Shown here piece after piece: positions 25,704 to 34,379 of a stretch of 64,000 bases of DNA. Below the pieces are notes generated by a model, which worked only from the letters and a program-made list of their open reading frames with translations, was not told the DNA's origin and did not search any database. Made by a program: the position numbers and the translations under genes. The stretch is from a virus. The stretch is taken from the IMG/VR virus record IMGVR_UViG_3300005841_000037, positions 1 to 64,000 of that record; one strand, 5' to 3'. The stretch's first letter is position 1; each line of letters starts with the position of its first letter.

Positions 25704-28433
25704 CTACCCTCCGGCCGTGGTGATGACGGACCGGCCGGTGTTCGTCCAGCCGGTGCGGGTGCGGTTGCCGACCTGGGCGGCGGCGGCCACCGTAGCCGCG
25801 CTGTCCATGAGGACCACGGGGATGGCGCGGCGGATGCCGTCGCCGAGGTCGGCCAGGAGGGTGACACCGCCGACGGAGACGTTCGGCGCGGCGACGTTGA
25901 CTGTGGGGCGCATGCCGCTGATCATGTCGGCGGTGTTGCCGAGGTAGCGCTGCAGCTGCGGCTCGGTGTCCTGCATGCCCCGCATGACGCCGGGCAGGAT
26001 CCAGTGCCCGACTTCTTTCTGCATGACCTTCGACGGGGAGCCGATGTCGAGGGCGTCGAGGAAGCCCTGCTTGATCCGCTGCGCCGCCGCCTTCGCCTTG
26101 TTGACTGCCCAGCTGAGCATGTCCTCGATGCCGTTGGCCAGGCCGCGGATCATGTCTTTACCGGCGCTGACCAGCCACGACCCGGCGCCGGACAGGGCCG
26201 AGGTGACCCTGCCAGGAATGCTGCGCACGAAGTTCATCATCCCGTCAATGCCGGAGCTGACCTCCTGCTTCACCCAGTTCCAGGCCCGGGAGAAGACGCC
26301 CGCCAGCATCGAGCCGAGGCTCGACAGGGCGCCCGTCACCTGGCCCGGCAGGGCCTTTGCGCGGGCCACCAGGTCGTTGACCGTCGCCGAGGTGACCATC
26401 TTGACCCAGTCCCAGGCGGCCGAGAACGCCCCGGTGATCCACCCCCAGAAGCCGGACAGGGCGGCCATGACGAGGCCCGGGAACGCGTTCCACAGCGCCA
26501 CCAGGAAGTTGATGGCGCCGGTCACGGTGTTGATGAGCCAGGCCACGCCCATCGAGACGTAGGCGGGAATGTCGACCATCCACAGCTTCACGAAGAAGCC
26601 CGCGATGTAGCCGAGGCCGTACAGGATGGCGTTCGCCAGCCACGACAGGCCGTTGGCGATCATGCCGGGCAGGGCCATGATGAAGCCGCCGATGAGTGCG
26701 GGCAGCGATGCGAACCAGTTGACGATCTTGCCGCCCCACTCGACGACGAAATTGAAGGCGGTCACTAGACCGTTCCAAATCATGACAAAGAACCCACCAA
26801 CGGCGGACGCCGCCGAGGTGATGCCGCCCCAGATGGTGGTGCCGAGCCACGCGAACCAGGTGCCGACGGCCTTGACCCCGCCAACGATGTTTTCCCACAA
26901 GTTCGAGAAGAACGGCCCGATCCCGCGGACGAAGCTGAAGACCATGTTGAGGCCCTTGTAGGCGGCCACGGTGGAGCCGAGCAGGGCCACGAAGGCATTG
27001 CCCGCCCAGTGCACGAGCACGCCGAGGTTGTGCAGCGTCTCCTGGCCTTCGGCGCTTTTCAGGTACTCGTTGACCTTGGCGATGGCGTCACCCATGCCGC
27101 GGAGCGTGTCGGTGCCTTCGTCCCCCAGGGATGAAAGGATAGTGCCCGCGAACTCGCCGAGGCCTTTCAGGACGTTCCAGAGCTTCACGCCGACGTTCCA
27201 GGCGCGCTCCATCCACCCGGTGAACTTGCCGCCGGGGGCGGTGATCTTGACCATCCAATCGGCGGCTGCCTGCAGGCCGTCGGCGAGTACCGAGACGAAC
27301 TTCAGCACCCACGGCAGACCGGCGTTGATCAGGGCGAGAAAGCCGCCGAAGGCGTTGACGAGCGGTTCGGCCAGGGTGTCGATGATGCGCGTCGTCGTGT
27401 AGAACAGGTTGTTGATCATCTCGATGGTGCCGGGTGCGGACAGGAGCTGCAGGAATAGCGCAATCAGGTGGCCGAGGGCACCGGCGACGCCGGACATGCC
27501 GGTCGCGAGGGCCGGGAGCAGTGTCGAGCCGAGCTTGTCGAACTGGCCGATCAGCTGATTGAACAGCGACTCCTGCGTGATGCGCTTGATCTCTTTCAGC
27601 GCCGGGCCGAGCTTCACGAATTCCTTGGCCACGGTGCGCGCCGACGGCGTGAGCCCCTTGAGTGCCTCGTTGAACTTCTCCACGTCACCGGACAGGCCTG
27701 CACCGACGGCCTCGCCGAAGCCCTGGAAGGCGACGATGGCGGGCGCGATCGCGGCGACGAGCACGCCCAGGGCCGCGGGCAGTGCCAGGGCGGCCGCTGC
27801 GAGGTGCGTCAGCGCCCCGGCCAGGCCGAGCGCGATGGGGATGGCCGCGCCCATGGCGGCGAACTGGATGACACCGCCCGCCCCACCGGCGGCGGAACTT
27901 AGGGAGCTGAACGCGCCCGACGCGCTCTTCCACAGCTCCTTGGCCTTGTCGAGGCCGTCGGAGACAGCGCTGGAAATGCCGCTGGCAATGCCGGAGAACA
28001 GGGCTTTGCCGCCGGAGAACAGGTTCGACAGGCCCGATCCGAGGCCAGAGAAGGCTTTGCCGACGAGGCCGCGGGCGCGGCGTAGCGCGCCGGTGAGGCC
28101 GCCGAGAATGGACCGGCCGATGCTGGCCCCGCCGCCGCCCTTGCCACCGCCGAACAGCGCGGCCAGCACGTTGCGGCGGCGGCCCTCCTCCTGGGCGACG
28201 TTGAATGCGCGGTTGGCGAACGCTTTGAACGTCCGGTCAATGTCGCCCCCGGACCGTTCGAGGCCTTTTACGTAGCCTTTGCCGGACTTCTCGCCGGACT
28301 GACTGAACGCCTTTTCCTCGGCTTTCAGCTCACCGTCGACCTCTTTGAAGAAGCGCCGGACATCGGCGAGGGCGCCGTCGACGTCGGCCTCGATGTCGAG
28401 ATAGCCCTCAGCAATTTCGAAGCCTTTCGCCAC
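25704..28433 (-). CDS. tape measure protein
   Basis: 909 residues, longest gene of the tail module after the minor tail gene. Charged N-terminal helices (ADVRRFFKEVDGELKAEEK), then many hydrophobic segments (ALGLAGALTHLAAAALALP and others), Trp-rich repeats and the SPSKVMQKEVGHWI C-terminus often seen in tape measure proteins. Sets tail length and is expelled during infection. Moderate length suggests a medium-long flexible tail. Confidence 0.93.
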   Translation of the reverse strand: MAKGFEIAEGYLDIEADVDGALADVRRFFKEVDGELKAEEKAFSQSGEKSGKGYVKGLERSGGDIDRTFKAFANRAFNVAQEEGRRRNVLAALFGGGKGGGGASIGRSILGGLTGALRRARGLVGKAFSGLGSGLSNLFSGGKALFSGIASGISSAVSDGLDKAKELWKSASGAFSSLSSAAGGAGGVIQFAAMGAAIPIALGLAGALTHLAAAALALPAALGVLVAAIAPAIVAFQGFGEAVGAGLSGDVEKFNEALKGLTPSARTVAKEFVKLGPALKEIKRITQESLFNQLIGQFDKLGSTLLPALATGMSGVAGALGHLIALFLQLLSAPGTIEMINNLFYTTTRIIDTLAEPLVNAFGGFLALINAGLPWVLKFVSVLADGLQAAADWMVKITAPGGKFTGWMERAWNVGVKLWNVLKGLGEFAGTILSSLGDEGTDTLRGMGDAIAKVNEYLKSAEGQETLHNLGVLVHWAGNAFVALLGSTVAAYKGLNMVFSFVRGIGPFFSNLWENIVGGVKAVGTWFAWLGTTIWGGITSAASAVGGFFVMIWNGLVTAFNFVVEWGGKIVNWFASLPALIGGFIMALPGMIANGLSWLANAILYGLGYIAGFFVKLWMVDIPAYVSMGVAWLINTVTGAINFLVALWNAFPGLVMAALSGFWGWITGAFSAAWDWVKMVTSATVNDLVARAKALPGQVTGALSSLGSMLAGVFSRAWNWVKQEVSSGIDGMMNFVRSIPGRVTSALSGAGSWLVSAGKDMIRGLANGIEDMLSWAVNKAKAAAQRIKQGFLDALDIGSPSKVMQKEVGHWILPGVMRGMQDTEPQLQRYLGNTADMISGMRPTVNVAAPNVSVGGVTLLADLGDGIRRAIPVVLMDSAATVAAAAQVGNRTRTGWTNTGRSVITTAGG

Positions 28434-28448
28434 CGTCGCCCCCTTCCG

Positions 28449-29251
28449 TCAGCCGAACTGGATGATGCCGTCGAGCGCGGCCCCCGCCAGGGCGGGCACC
28501 TTGTGCAGTTCGCCCGCGGGCACCGGGACGATTTCCCGGCCCGCGACCCCCTGCGCTTCCCTGCGTTTCTCCTCGTTGCGCGCCTGCCGTTCGGCTACCG
28601 CCCGCATCGCCCCCTTGTAGGCGGGGAGGCGGAACGCGAACCGGTAGAACTTCCCGGCCTCCATCCGCCACATGTCGTCGATGCGGTGGATGGCTGATAG
28701 GTCAGATTCGATGTCCGCGAGGTGGTCGAGGACCCATCCGACCTGCTCAGCGCGCTTTAGCCATTTTTTTCGCCGTTGTCCTCCAGGGTGCCCATGATCT
28801 TTTTGAGGACCTTGTTCATGATCCCCTGGAGCTGCTGCGGGGTGATCAGGTCGGGCCGCTCGACCGCGAGGTCCTTGAGCGCCGTCCAGCCCTGGCCGAT
28901 GGCGAGCTTCAGCACGCGGCCGACGGCGACGTCCCGGCCCTCGTCGAGAGCATCGAGGTAGACGATGCTGTAGCCGGGCGGGAACTCGACCGGGATGAAA
29001 TACGGCATGCCGTCGATGGCGAACAGCCGCTCCATCGGGATCGCGGGCGCCGGGGTGCTGGTGTCGAAGTCGAGGTCGTCGTCGGGGTCCGCCGTGGTGG
29101 TGCCTGCGCCACGGGCGGTGCCCAGCGCGGGCGCCGAGTAGAAGTCGGCCAGGTCGGGGTGGAGCAGGTTGGCGTTGGCCGGGGGCGCCACCTTCGCGGT
29201 ACCCCCGGCCTTCTTGGTTGCCTTGCGTGCCGGTGCTGTCGGTGCTGCCAT
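28449..29251 (-). CDS. tail assembly chaperone G-T fusion by -1 frameshift
   Basis: The first 160 codons are those of 28757-29251. At the A7 run (plus-strand T7, 28764-28770) a slip of -1 avoids the TAA at 28757-28759 and continues in the next frame through WLKRAEQVGWVLDHLADIES and WRMEAGKFYRF to the stop at 28449, giving about 267 residues. The downstream frame has no own ribosome site. Frameshifted tail chaperones between the major tail protein and tape measure genes are the rule in siphoviruses. Confidence 0.88.
28757..29251 (-). CDS. tail assembly chaperone, unshifted product
   Basis: 164 residues: Lys/Ala-rich start, acidic middle, then IGQGWTALKDLAVERPDLITPQ. Lies between major tail protein and tape measure as expected. 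Ends NGEKNG where the A7 slippery run lies in the last codons. Confidence 0.9.
   Translation of the reverse strand: MAAPTAPARKATKKAGGTAKVAPPANANLLHPDLADFYSAPALGTARGAGTTTADPDDDLDFDTSTPAPAIPMERLFAIDGMPYFIPVEFPPGYSIVYLDALDEGRDVAVGRVLKLAIGQGWTALKDLAVERPDLITPQQLQGIMNKVLKKIMGTLEDNGEKNG
28764..28770 (-). other. slippery A7 frameshift site
   Basis: On the - strand GAAAAAAATGG: tRNAs on A-rich codons can re-pair one base back, entering the frame that encodes the second half of the chaperone. The stop codon follows five bases later. Confidence 0.85.
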
Positions 29252-29293
29252 GGGATCTGCCTCTCCCTCGGACGGTCAGGGGATATAGATGAT

Positions 29294-29878
29294 CTACGAT
29301 TCGTCAATGATCCTAAACGGCGCCACCGTGTCGGAGACGTAGTGGCTGGTGAACGTCACCGGGACCAGGGTAAGTTCGTCCTTTTTGTACGACATTTCGA
29401 CGTTCTCCGTCGAGATCGCCTTCCGCAGGATGAACCGGCGGCGCTTCGACACGCCCGCGGCGTTGGCCGGGGCGTAGCCGTCGAAGAGGACGGCGATGTA
29501 CGTCGGCTGCAGCTCGGTACCGTCGTAGGTCGGTTCGTAGAAGCTGTAGCCGCTGGCCGTGGTGATGGTGCCGCCGTTGAGGCCCAGCGTGAAGTTCGCC
29601 AGCGTCGCCTCGGCGAGGTTGGCGTTGATCTGCAGCTCACGCTCGGTCGTCTTCGTGCCGATGCGGTCGGCCAGCTGGTCGACCCGCATCTCGCTGAAGG
29701 ACTGGTTGATCGTGATCGTGATGCCGTCGCTGGTGAAGCCGGTGTACGTCCACGCGCTGGCCTGCGGCACGCTGTTGACCGCGGCCAGGCCGGGCTCGAA
29801 GGCGCCAGTGGCGGAGAAGACGCCGGTGTACATCCGGCCCGTGCCTTGAATGACCTGATACGCCTGACCGTTAGGCAT
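29294..29878 (-). CDS. major tail protein
   Basis: 194 residues, single beta-rich domain (TYTGFTSDGITITINQSFSE, RVDQLADRIGTKTTERELQI, GVSKRRRFILRKA). Position immediately upstream of the chaperone pair and the size fit the tail tube subunit. Confidence 0.85.
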   Translation of the reverse strand: MPNGQAYQVIQGTGRMYTGVFSATGAFEPGLAAVNSVPQASAWTYTGFTSDGITITINQSFSEMRVDQLADRIGTKTTERELQINANLAEATLANFTLGLNGGTITTASGYSFYEPTYDGTELQPTYIAVLFDGYAPANAAGVSKRRRFILRKAISTENVEMSYKKDELTLVPVTFTSHYVSDTVAPFRIIDES

Positions 29879-29914
29879 GTGCTACTCCTCGTGTTGGGTA
29901 ATGCCCTGCCGCGT

Positions 29915-30424
29915 TCACGGCGTTGTCCAGGTGGTACCGAGCCCGTGCCAGGCGAAGCGCACGTCCATGCCGACCCGGGCATAGTCGGCCGGGTCGGACG
30001 GGCGCCGGGACGGCTCGGTCAGGGCGGAGAACTCCAGCACGCGGGCGTCGGGGTAGCCGGTGGGCAGGCTGACCACGCGGTGGGTGTCGTGGCTTGTGGT
30101 ATCGAACTGGGTGGCGATGACCGCCTCGGCGATCGCGTAGGCGACGTTCCACGGTGGCTTCTTCGACCGGCCCTGCGCGGTGGCCGCCCAGACGTCGATG
30201 GAGACCACGGTGTGCCGCACCGGGACGTTGATGTCGAGGGTGCCGCTGATCGCGGTCAACTGGATAAAGCCGGTGCTGCCCCAGGTGACGGTGCCGGTAT
30301 CCCGGTCGGGGCCCTGCAGGACGGCGCCGACCGCCGTGGCGTAGTCGGCCAGCACGGTGCGCAGGTAGGCCCCGGCCACCAGCTCGGCGTTGGCCCGGTG
30401 CGGGATCGGCAGCACGGTGGTCAT
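29915..30424 (-). CDS. tail terminator / head-tail completion protein
   Basis: 169 residues, mixed alpha/beta, RANAELVAGAYLRTVLADYA near the start and VDIRFAW-type end. Located between the gp10-like gene and the major tail protein, where tail terminators are encoded. ATG overlaps the previous stop. Confidence 0.65.
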   Translation of the reverse strand: MTTVLPIPHRANAELVAGAYLRTVLADYATAVGAVLQGPDRDTGTVTWGSTGFIQLTAISGTLDINVPVRHTVVSIDVWAATAQGRSKKPPWNVAYAIAEAVIATQFDTTSHDTHRVVSLPTGYPDARVLEFSALTEPSRRPSDPADYARVGMDVRFAWHGLGTTWTTP

Positions 30425-30849
30425 CGCAGGCCTGCCGTGATCGCGCCGACGCGGGCGCGGGTCAGGCGGCGGCGCCGGTACAGCGCTGGCCGCATGAACG
30501 GCTGGGCCTGGCTGCCGGGGTGCCAGACTTTCCGGCCGAAGTACGCGCCGGTCTCCGGATCGTGCAGCGACCAGGGGCCGTGGCTTTCGATCCAGTGCGG
30601 CGCAGCCCCGTACTCCTGGGCCGCCCAGTAGTTGACGTCATGGGCGAGCACCCCGCGGCCGCCGACTTTGACGACGCCGCGCAGGCCGCCCGGGTAGCGG
30701 GTGCCGATGGTGGAGACGAGGTCGCCGGAGTCGACCGGGCACCCGGCCCGTGCATCGTCGGCAATCGCTTCGGTGATGGCCTTGACCTGGGCGCCGACGT
30801 GGGCGAGGAACCAGGATTCCCAGTTACGGGCTGGTCGGACACGCGCCAT
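30421..30849 (-). CDS. HK97 gp10-like head-tail protein
   Basis: 142 residues, start ATG 30849 behind GGGCGAG; the upstream in-frame part runs into an operator sequence. Charged N-terminal helix, CPVDSGDLVSTI, YWAAQEYG and HPGSQAQPFMRPAL match the gp10-like pattern (the PVDTGxL and G-x-xPFxxPA motifs). Confidence 0.8.
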   Translation of the reverse strand: MARVRPARNWESWFLAHVGAQVKAITEAIADDARAGCPVDSGDLVSTIGTRYPGGLRGVVKVGGRGVLAHDVNYWAAQEYGAAPHWIESHGPWSLHDPETGAYFGRKVWHPGSQAQPFMRPALYRRRRLTRARVGAITAGLR

Positions 30850-30942
30850 TGTCTCGCCCCCTCTGCGGGTCTGCGGCCACCACTGCACGCCGGTCTGCCC
30901 GGCGCCGGTGAGAAGGGGGTCGGGGGCTGCCTGCCCGCCTTC

Positions 30943-30959
30943 CGTCACACCATGTGTCG
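30943..30959 (-). promoter_or_regulatory. isolated operator copy without a -10 box
   Basis: CGACACATGGTGTGACG on the - strand matches the 17-nt palindrome of the operator-promoters, but the sequence 18 nt further is GC-only with no -10 box. It lies within the head-tail connector operon, between genes at 30849 and 30991. Confidence 0.6.
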
Positions 30960-30962
30960 ATT

Positions 30963-30981
30963 TTCGTACGTATGTACGAAC
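30963..30981 (-). promoter_or_regulatory. GTTCGTAC-type inverted repeat S4
   Basis: TTCGTAC GTAT GTACGAA inverted repeat next to the isolated operator. Related sequences lie before the genes at 32684, 38409 and 48226. Confidence 0.45.
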
Positions 30982-30990
30982 ATCTGGTGA

Positions 30991-31320
30991 TCAGGTTACA
31001 CGCTGCAGGACCGCCCGCGTAGAGCCGAGACCGACGGGGTTCGTCGACGGGTTCAGGCTGGTCACGTAGTAGACGCTGCCGGTGCGTTCGTCGCGGATGC
31101 GGTCGTCCTGGCGGAGGTCGACGCCGCGCCACACGCGCATGGCGTAGGTGCGGGGCGTGTCCTTCCGGCCCGACGAGGGGCGGCCGCCGGTCACGGGCTG
31201 CTCCAGGATCGAGGCGCGCACGCCGGTGGCCACCGGCTCGTCGGTGTCGATCTCGTCGCCGTAATCATTTTCGGCGGTGCCGCGCATGATCGTGACCGTG
31301 GTCGTGGCGATGAAGCTCAC
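30991..31320 (-). CDS. head-tail connector (stopper-like) protein
   Basis: 109 residues from GTG 31320 overlapping the upstream stop. All-beta: SFIATTTVTIMRGTA, RTYAMRVWRGVDLRQDDRI, GSVYYVTSLN; pattern and position fit head-closure proteins of the gp16/HK97 gp9 type. Confidence 0.65.
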   Translation of the reverse strand: MSFIATTTVTIMRGTAENDYGDEIDTDEPVATGVRASILEQPVTGGRPSSGRKDTPRTYAMRVWRGVDLRQDDRIRDERTGSVYYVTSLNPSTNPVGLGSTRAVLQRVT

Positions 31321-31478
31321 CCGGTCACCTCCGTGTGGCAGGGGCATTCGCAGACCGCGGGGCAGAACTTGCAGTGCGGCGGGCCCGGCTCGCCGCGCTC
31401 CCGCATGCCTTTCCCGCACTGCTCGTGCACCCCGTGCAGGCACGCCGTCGACGTGTAGTGGTGCGGCGTGGCGTCCAT
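31317..31478 (-). CDS. small Cys/His-rich protein
   Basis: 53 residues with CLHGVHEQCG and CKFCPAVCECPCH; nine Cys/His suggest one or two zinc sites. Overlaps both neighbours by 4 bases or fewer. Such tiny zinc proteins occur among actinophage connector genes; function unknown. Confidence 0.75.
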   Translation of the reverse strand: MDATPHHYTSTACLHGVHEQCGKGMRERGEPGPPHCKFCPAVCECPCHTEVTG

Positions 31479-31942
31479 CAGTGCCCCGGCGGGGTGGCGC
31501 CGAACGGCAGCGGCGACCACTCGTACTGGTCGTCCCGGACCGCGGAGTCGCGGTTGCCCCGGTCGCTCAGATGCCGCCGCGACCACAGGCCTTTCGATAC
31601 CCGGATCTCCTTGCGCCACGACAGCCGGTTCAGGCAGCGGCTGGCGAGCGGCGCGAGGAGGTGCGCGTTCGCGTTCGCGTACTGCGCGCTGAGCCCGTCC
31701 TGGGAGACACCTTCGACGTCCATCGCCTCCAGGACGTCGGGGTGCGCATCGAGCCACACCGCCTGCCAGGCGACGGCCTGCTGCAGCAGGCGGAGGTTCT
31801 TGCTCGCGATCAGGCCGTTGTCGGAGGCGACCGTCGACGTCCCCGAGAAGAGTTCGATGATGGTCTGGGCGCCAGCCAGCGACTCCTGCGAGGCTTCCCG
31901 GCCTGTCAGGTCGTGTACCTGGTCAATTGTCGCCCAGCCCAT
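31478..31942 (-). CDS. head-tail adaptor
   Basis: 154 residues, helical: ATIDQVHDLTG, QTIIELFSGTST, NLRLLQQAVAWQAVWLDAHPD. The pattern of a helical gp6/gp15-type adaptor; position directly before the closure protein. Confidence 0.75.
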   Translation of the reverse strand: MGWATIDQVHDLTGREASQESLAGAQTIIELFSGTSTVASDNGLIASKNLRLLQQAVAWQAVWLDAHPDVLEAMDVEGVSQDGLSAQYANANAHLLAPLASRCLNRLSWRKEIRVSKGLWSRRHLSDRGNRDSAVRDDQYEWSPLPFGATPPGH

Positions 31943-31952
31943 AACGTCTCCT

Positions 31953-32684
31953 TTACCGCTGACGCTTCAGTGGCACCTGGTAGATGGCGGTGCGGCGGTT
32001 GTCGGCGTCGGCAGCGAACCCGACCCGCTCGCCGACGGTGATGCCGCCCTTCGTGGTGAGCCCCGCGGCCGCCGCCTGCGCGTGCGTCTCCGCGATCATC
32101 CGGAAGTGATCGTTATCGGTCACCTCGTGGGGGCCGATGACGAACTCCCAGCGGAACGCGCGGACCTCGGCAGCGCCGAGGGCCTCACCGACACGCACCT
32201 GGCCGGTCCGGGCCGTCAGGTTCGGGCGGCCGGTCTTCCCGCCGATGATCGCCGACGGCACCGCGCCGGTCTCGCCATCGGCGGCCACGGTCGTGATCGC
32301 GGGGGCCCCGGGGCTGTTGCCGATTTCGGGCGCCCGGCCGACGGCCGGTCCGGCCAGGTCGTCGGATGCGCTGGGCCGGGCCGCCGCCGGAGGGGTGGCA
32401 CCGGAGGCAGCCGCGTCACCGGCCCCGGCGGCGGTCGGCTGCTCTGCCGGTTCGTCGAGGTCGTCGAGCAGGTCGATCTCCTCGGCGGAGGGCACGTCGT
32501 CCTGGGTCAGCCCGCGGCGGGCATCGTCAGCCTTGAGCTTCTCGATCAGCTGCACCTGCGTGCCGTCGGCGGGGATGCCCCGTGTGCTGCACAGCTTGCG
32601 CAGGTCGCGGAAGCCGAGACGCGAATAGTCGGGGACGAGTTCGTCATCCGTGGCGTGGTTCGGGGTGTCGGCTGGGGTGGTCAT
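31953..32684 (-). CDS. SAP-motif protein in head-tail module
   Basis: 243 residues. Residues about 18-55 (LGFRDLRKLCSTRGIPADG, then QLIEKLKADD) form a SAP/LEM-like helix-extension-helix, a DNA-binding motif. Long Ala/Pro/Asp-rich linker, then a folded C-terminal part (FRWEFVIGPHEVTDNDHFRM). May contact packaged DNA in the capsid. Confidence 0.7.
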   Translation of the reverse strand: MTTPADTPNHATDDELVPDYSRLGFRDLRKLCSTRGIPADGTQVQLIEKLKADDARRGLTQDDVPSAEEIDLLDDLDEPAEQPTAAGAGDAAASGATPPAAARPSASDDLAGPAVGRAPEIGNSPGAPAITTVAADGETGAVPSAIIGGKTGRPNLTARTGQVRVGEALGAAEVRAFRWEFVIGPHEVTDNDHFRMIAETHAQAAAAGLTTKGGITVGERVGFAADADNRRTAIYQVPLKRQR

Positions 32685-32704
32685 GAGGCTGCCTCCTGGT
32701 GAAG

Positions 32705-32731
32705 ATCGTACCGAACATGCGTGCGAAAACT
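32705..32731 (-). promoter_or_regulatory. GTTCG-type site S3
   Basis: - strand TTTCGCAC GCAT GTTCGGTACGATC, 20 nt before the ribosome site of the SAP gene. GTACGAT could act as an extended -10 box. Related to sites at 30963, 38462 and 48285. Confidence 0.4.
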
Positions 32732-32754
32732 ACTTGCCGCCCATTATCAACCTC

Positions 32755-34323
32755 CTACCCGCTGGGCACGGGGGCGCGGCGCACGTGGACGACCGGCCGG
32801 TCCGTGACATGGTCGACGACCACAGACCGGGTGACGTGGACGATGGGGCCGGGCCGGACGTTGACGAGGGCGGCCCGGGGTGCACCTTCGGTGTCGGCGG
32901 TGACGATGACGGTACCAACGGCGGTGCGCACGGCGACGGTGACGGCACTGACCGTCGCCCCTCCGGTCGCGGTGACCACGGCCGTGCCAACGCTGGCGAT
33001 CGCGGCCACGGTGGCGGGCAGCGCCAGTACGCCGAGCCGGACGGCCGGTGCAGGCACCGAGGCGACGGCGGCCACGGTGGCGGGGACCGGCCGGGAGCCG
33101 GTCGACAGCACCGGGGAGCCGACGGCGGCCGCGACGGCGACGGTGGCCGCCGACACGGTGGCCGAGCCGCCCGCGCTGACCGCGGGCACGCCGACGGCGG
33201 CGATCGCGGCAACGACGGACGCCTGCACGAGCGCCCCGCCGGAAACGACCGGGGAGCCGACGGTAGCCGTGGCGGCCACAGTGGCCGGGGCCGGTCCGGC
33301 GCCCGCCTGGAGGGTCGGCGACGGCACGGCAGTGACGGCGGTCACGGTGCTGGGGGTGATGGCCGCGCTCAGGCGCACCGTCGGGGCGGGGATCGCGGCC
33401 ACGGCGGCCACCGTGCTGGCCGTGACGGTCTGGCCCGTGTTCAGTGCTGGGGCCCCGACGGCCGCCACGGCCGCCACGGTGCTGGGAGTGATCGCCACCG
33501 ACATGCGCGGGGTCGCCGTCGGCACGGCGGCGCTCGCGGCCACCGTGCTGGCCGTGGCGGTCTGGTCGGCCCGGATGGTGATGCTGGGGACGGCGGCGAC
33601 CGCGGCGACGACGCTGGGTGTGGCGGTGGCGTTGGTGCCGCCGAGGCTGAAGTCAAAGGAGGGCGGGTTGGCTCCGGCGGCCGTCGTACCGGTCTTGCTG
33701 CTGAAACTCGACGTACCGATCGCCACCGTCATGGTGGAGCCGTTGGTGCCGTCGAAGTCCTTGCCGTGGATCAGTTCTTTCGGCGCGCCGCCGGACACGT
33801 CGCGCCAGGTGGTGAGCAGGTTCGACTTCATCGAGTCAAGTTCGGCGTCGGACAGGACCCGGGTCCACCAGCACATGATCGCGATCGGGCCGTTGCCCTT
33901 GATCACGTTGAAGCCGATGCGCAGCTCGGTGGCGGCGCTGGCGTTGTCGCCCTGGTTGCCGGAGCCGGTGGAGACGCCGTGACTCATCGTGCCGGAGCCG
34001 TCGGCGGCGTACGCCCAGACGTGGTGGCGATAGGTGTTCGATCCGGCGGCTTTCGACTGCGCGATCAGATACCAGGTGCCCTGGGTGAGGGTGCTGAAGC
34101 CGCTGCTGAAGTCGTTATTGCCGTAGATCTTGTTGGTGTCCTCGAACAGGGCCCTGACCTGCGTCGACGACACGAACGCCCCGGCGAAACCGCCGTTGTT
34201 GTTGCCGACCGCGGGCTGCGCAAGCACGGCGACGGTGTAGGCGCCTTGCGTCACCGCGGATGCGGTGCCCGCGGTGAAGCTCAGGTATGAGTTCGCGGCG
34301 GTGATGTCGAAGGACACGGACAC
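32755..34323 (-). CDS. LamG-like protein with ~11 Val/Ala repeats
   Basis: 522 residues. Residues 1-230 are a concanavalin/LamG-like beta sandwich (SFTAGTASAVTQGAYTVAVL, WYLIAQSKAAGSNTYRHHVW, WWTRVLSDAELDSM). Residues about 240-480 consist of about 11 repeats of 22 residues with core PSTVAAVAAVPAP. The C-terminus is His/Arg/Val-rich. Probably a capsid or connector decoration or fibre that binds sugars. The repeats also create long spurious frames on the other strand. Confidence 0.75.
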   Translation of the reverse strand: MSVSFDITAANSYLSFTAGTASAVTQGAYTVAVLAQPAVGNNNGGFAGAFVSSTQVRALFEDTNKIYGNNDFSSGFSTLTQGTWYLIAQSKAAGSNTYRHHVWAYAADGSGTMSHGVSTGSGNQGDNASAATELRIGFNVIKGNGPIAIMCWWTRVLSDAELDSMKSNLLTTWRDVSGGAPKELIHGKDFDGTNGSTMTVAIGTSSFSSKTGTTAAGANPPSFDFSLGGTNATATPSVVAAVAAVPSITIRADQTATASTVAASAAVPTATPRMSVAITPSTVAAVAAVGAPALNTGQTVTASTVAAVAAIPAPTVRLSAAITPSTVTAVTAVPSPTLQAGAGPAPATVAATATVGSPVVSGGALVQASVVAAIAAVGVPAVSAGGSATVSAATVAVAAAVGSPVLSTGSRPVPATVAAVASVPAPAVRLGVLALPATVAAIASVGTAVVTATGGATVSAVTVAVRTAVGTVIVTADTEGAPRAALVNVRPGPIVHVTRSVVVDHVTDRPVVHVRRAPVPSG

Positions 34324-34379
34324 GACATCACCACCGCCAATCGATCAGCTTGACTTAGAAAACGCCCTGACCTGCAGGA

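Noticed and set aside
32650-34290. Long + strand frames opposite the LamG-repeat gene
   Set aside because: They arise from the repeat codons read backwards (His/Asp/Gly/Arg-rich), with no ribosome site.
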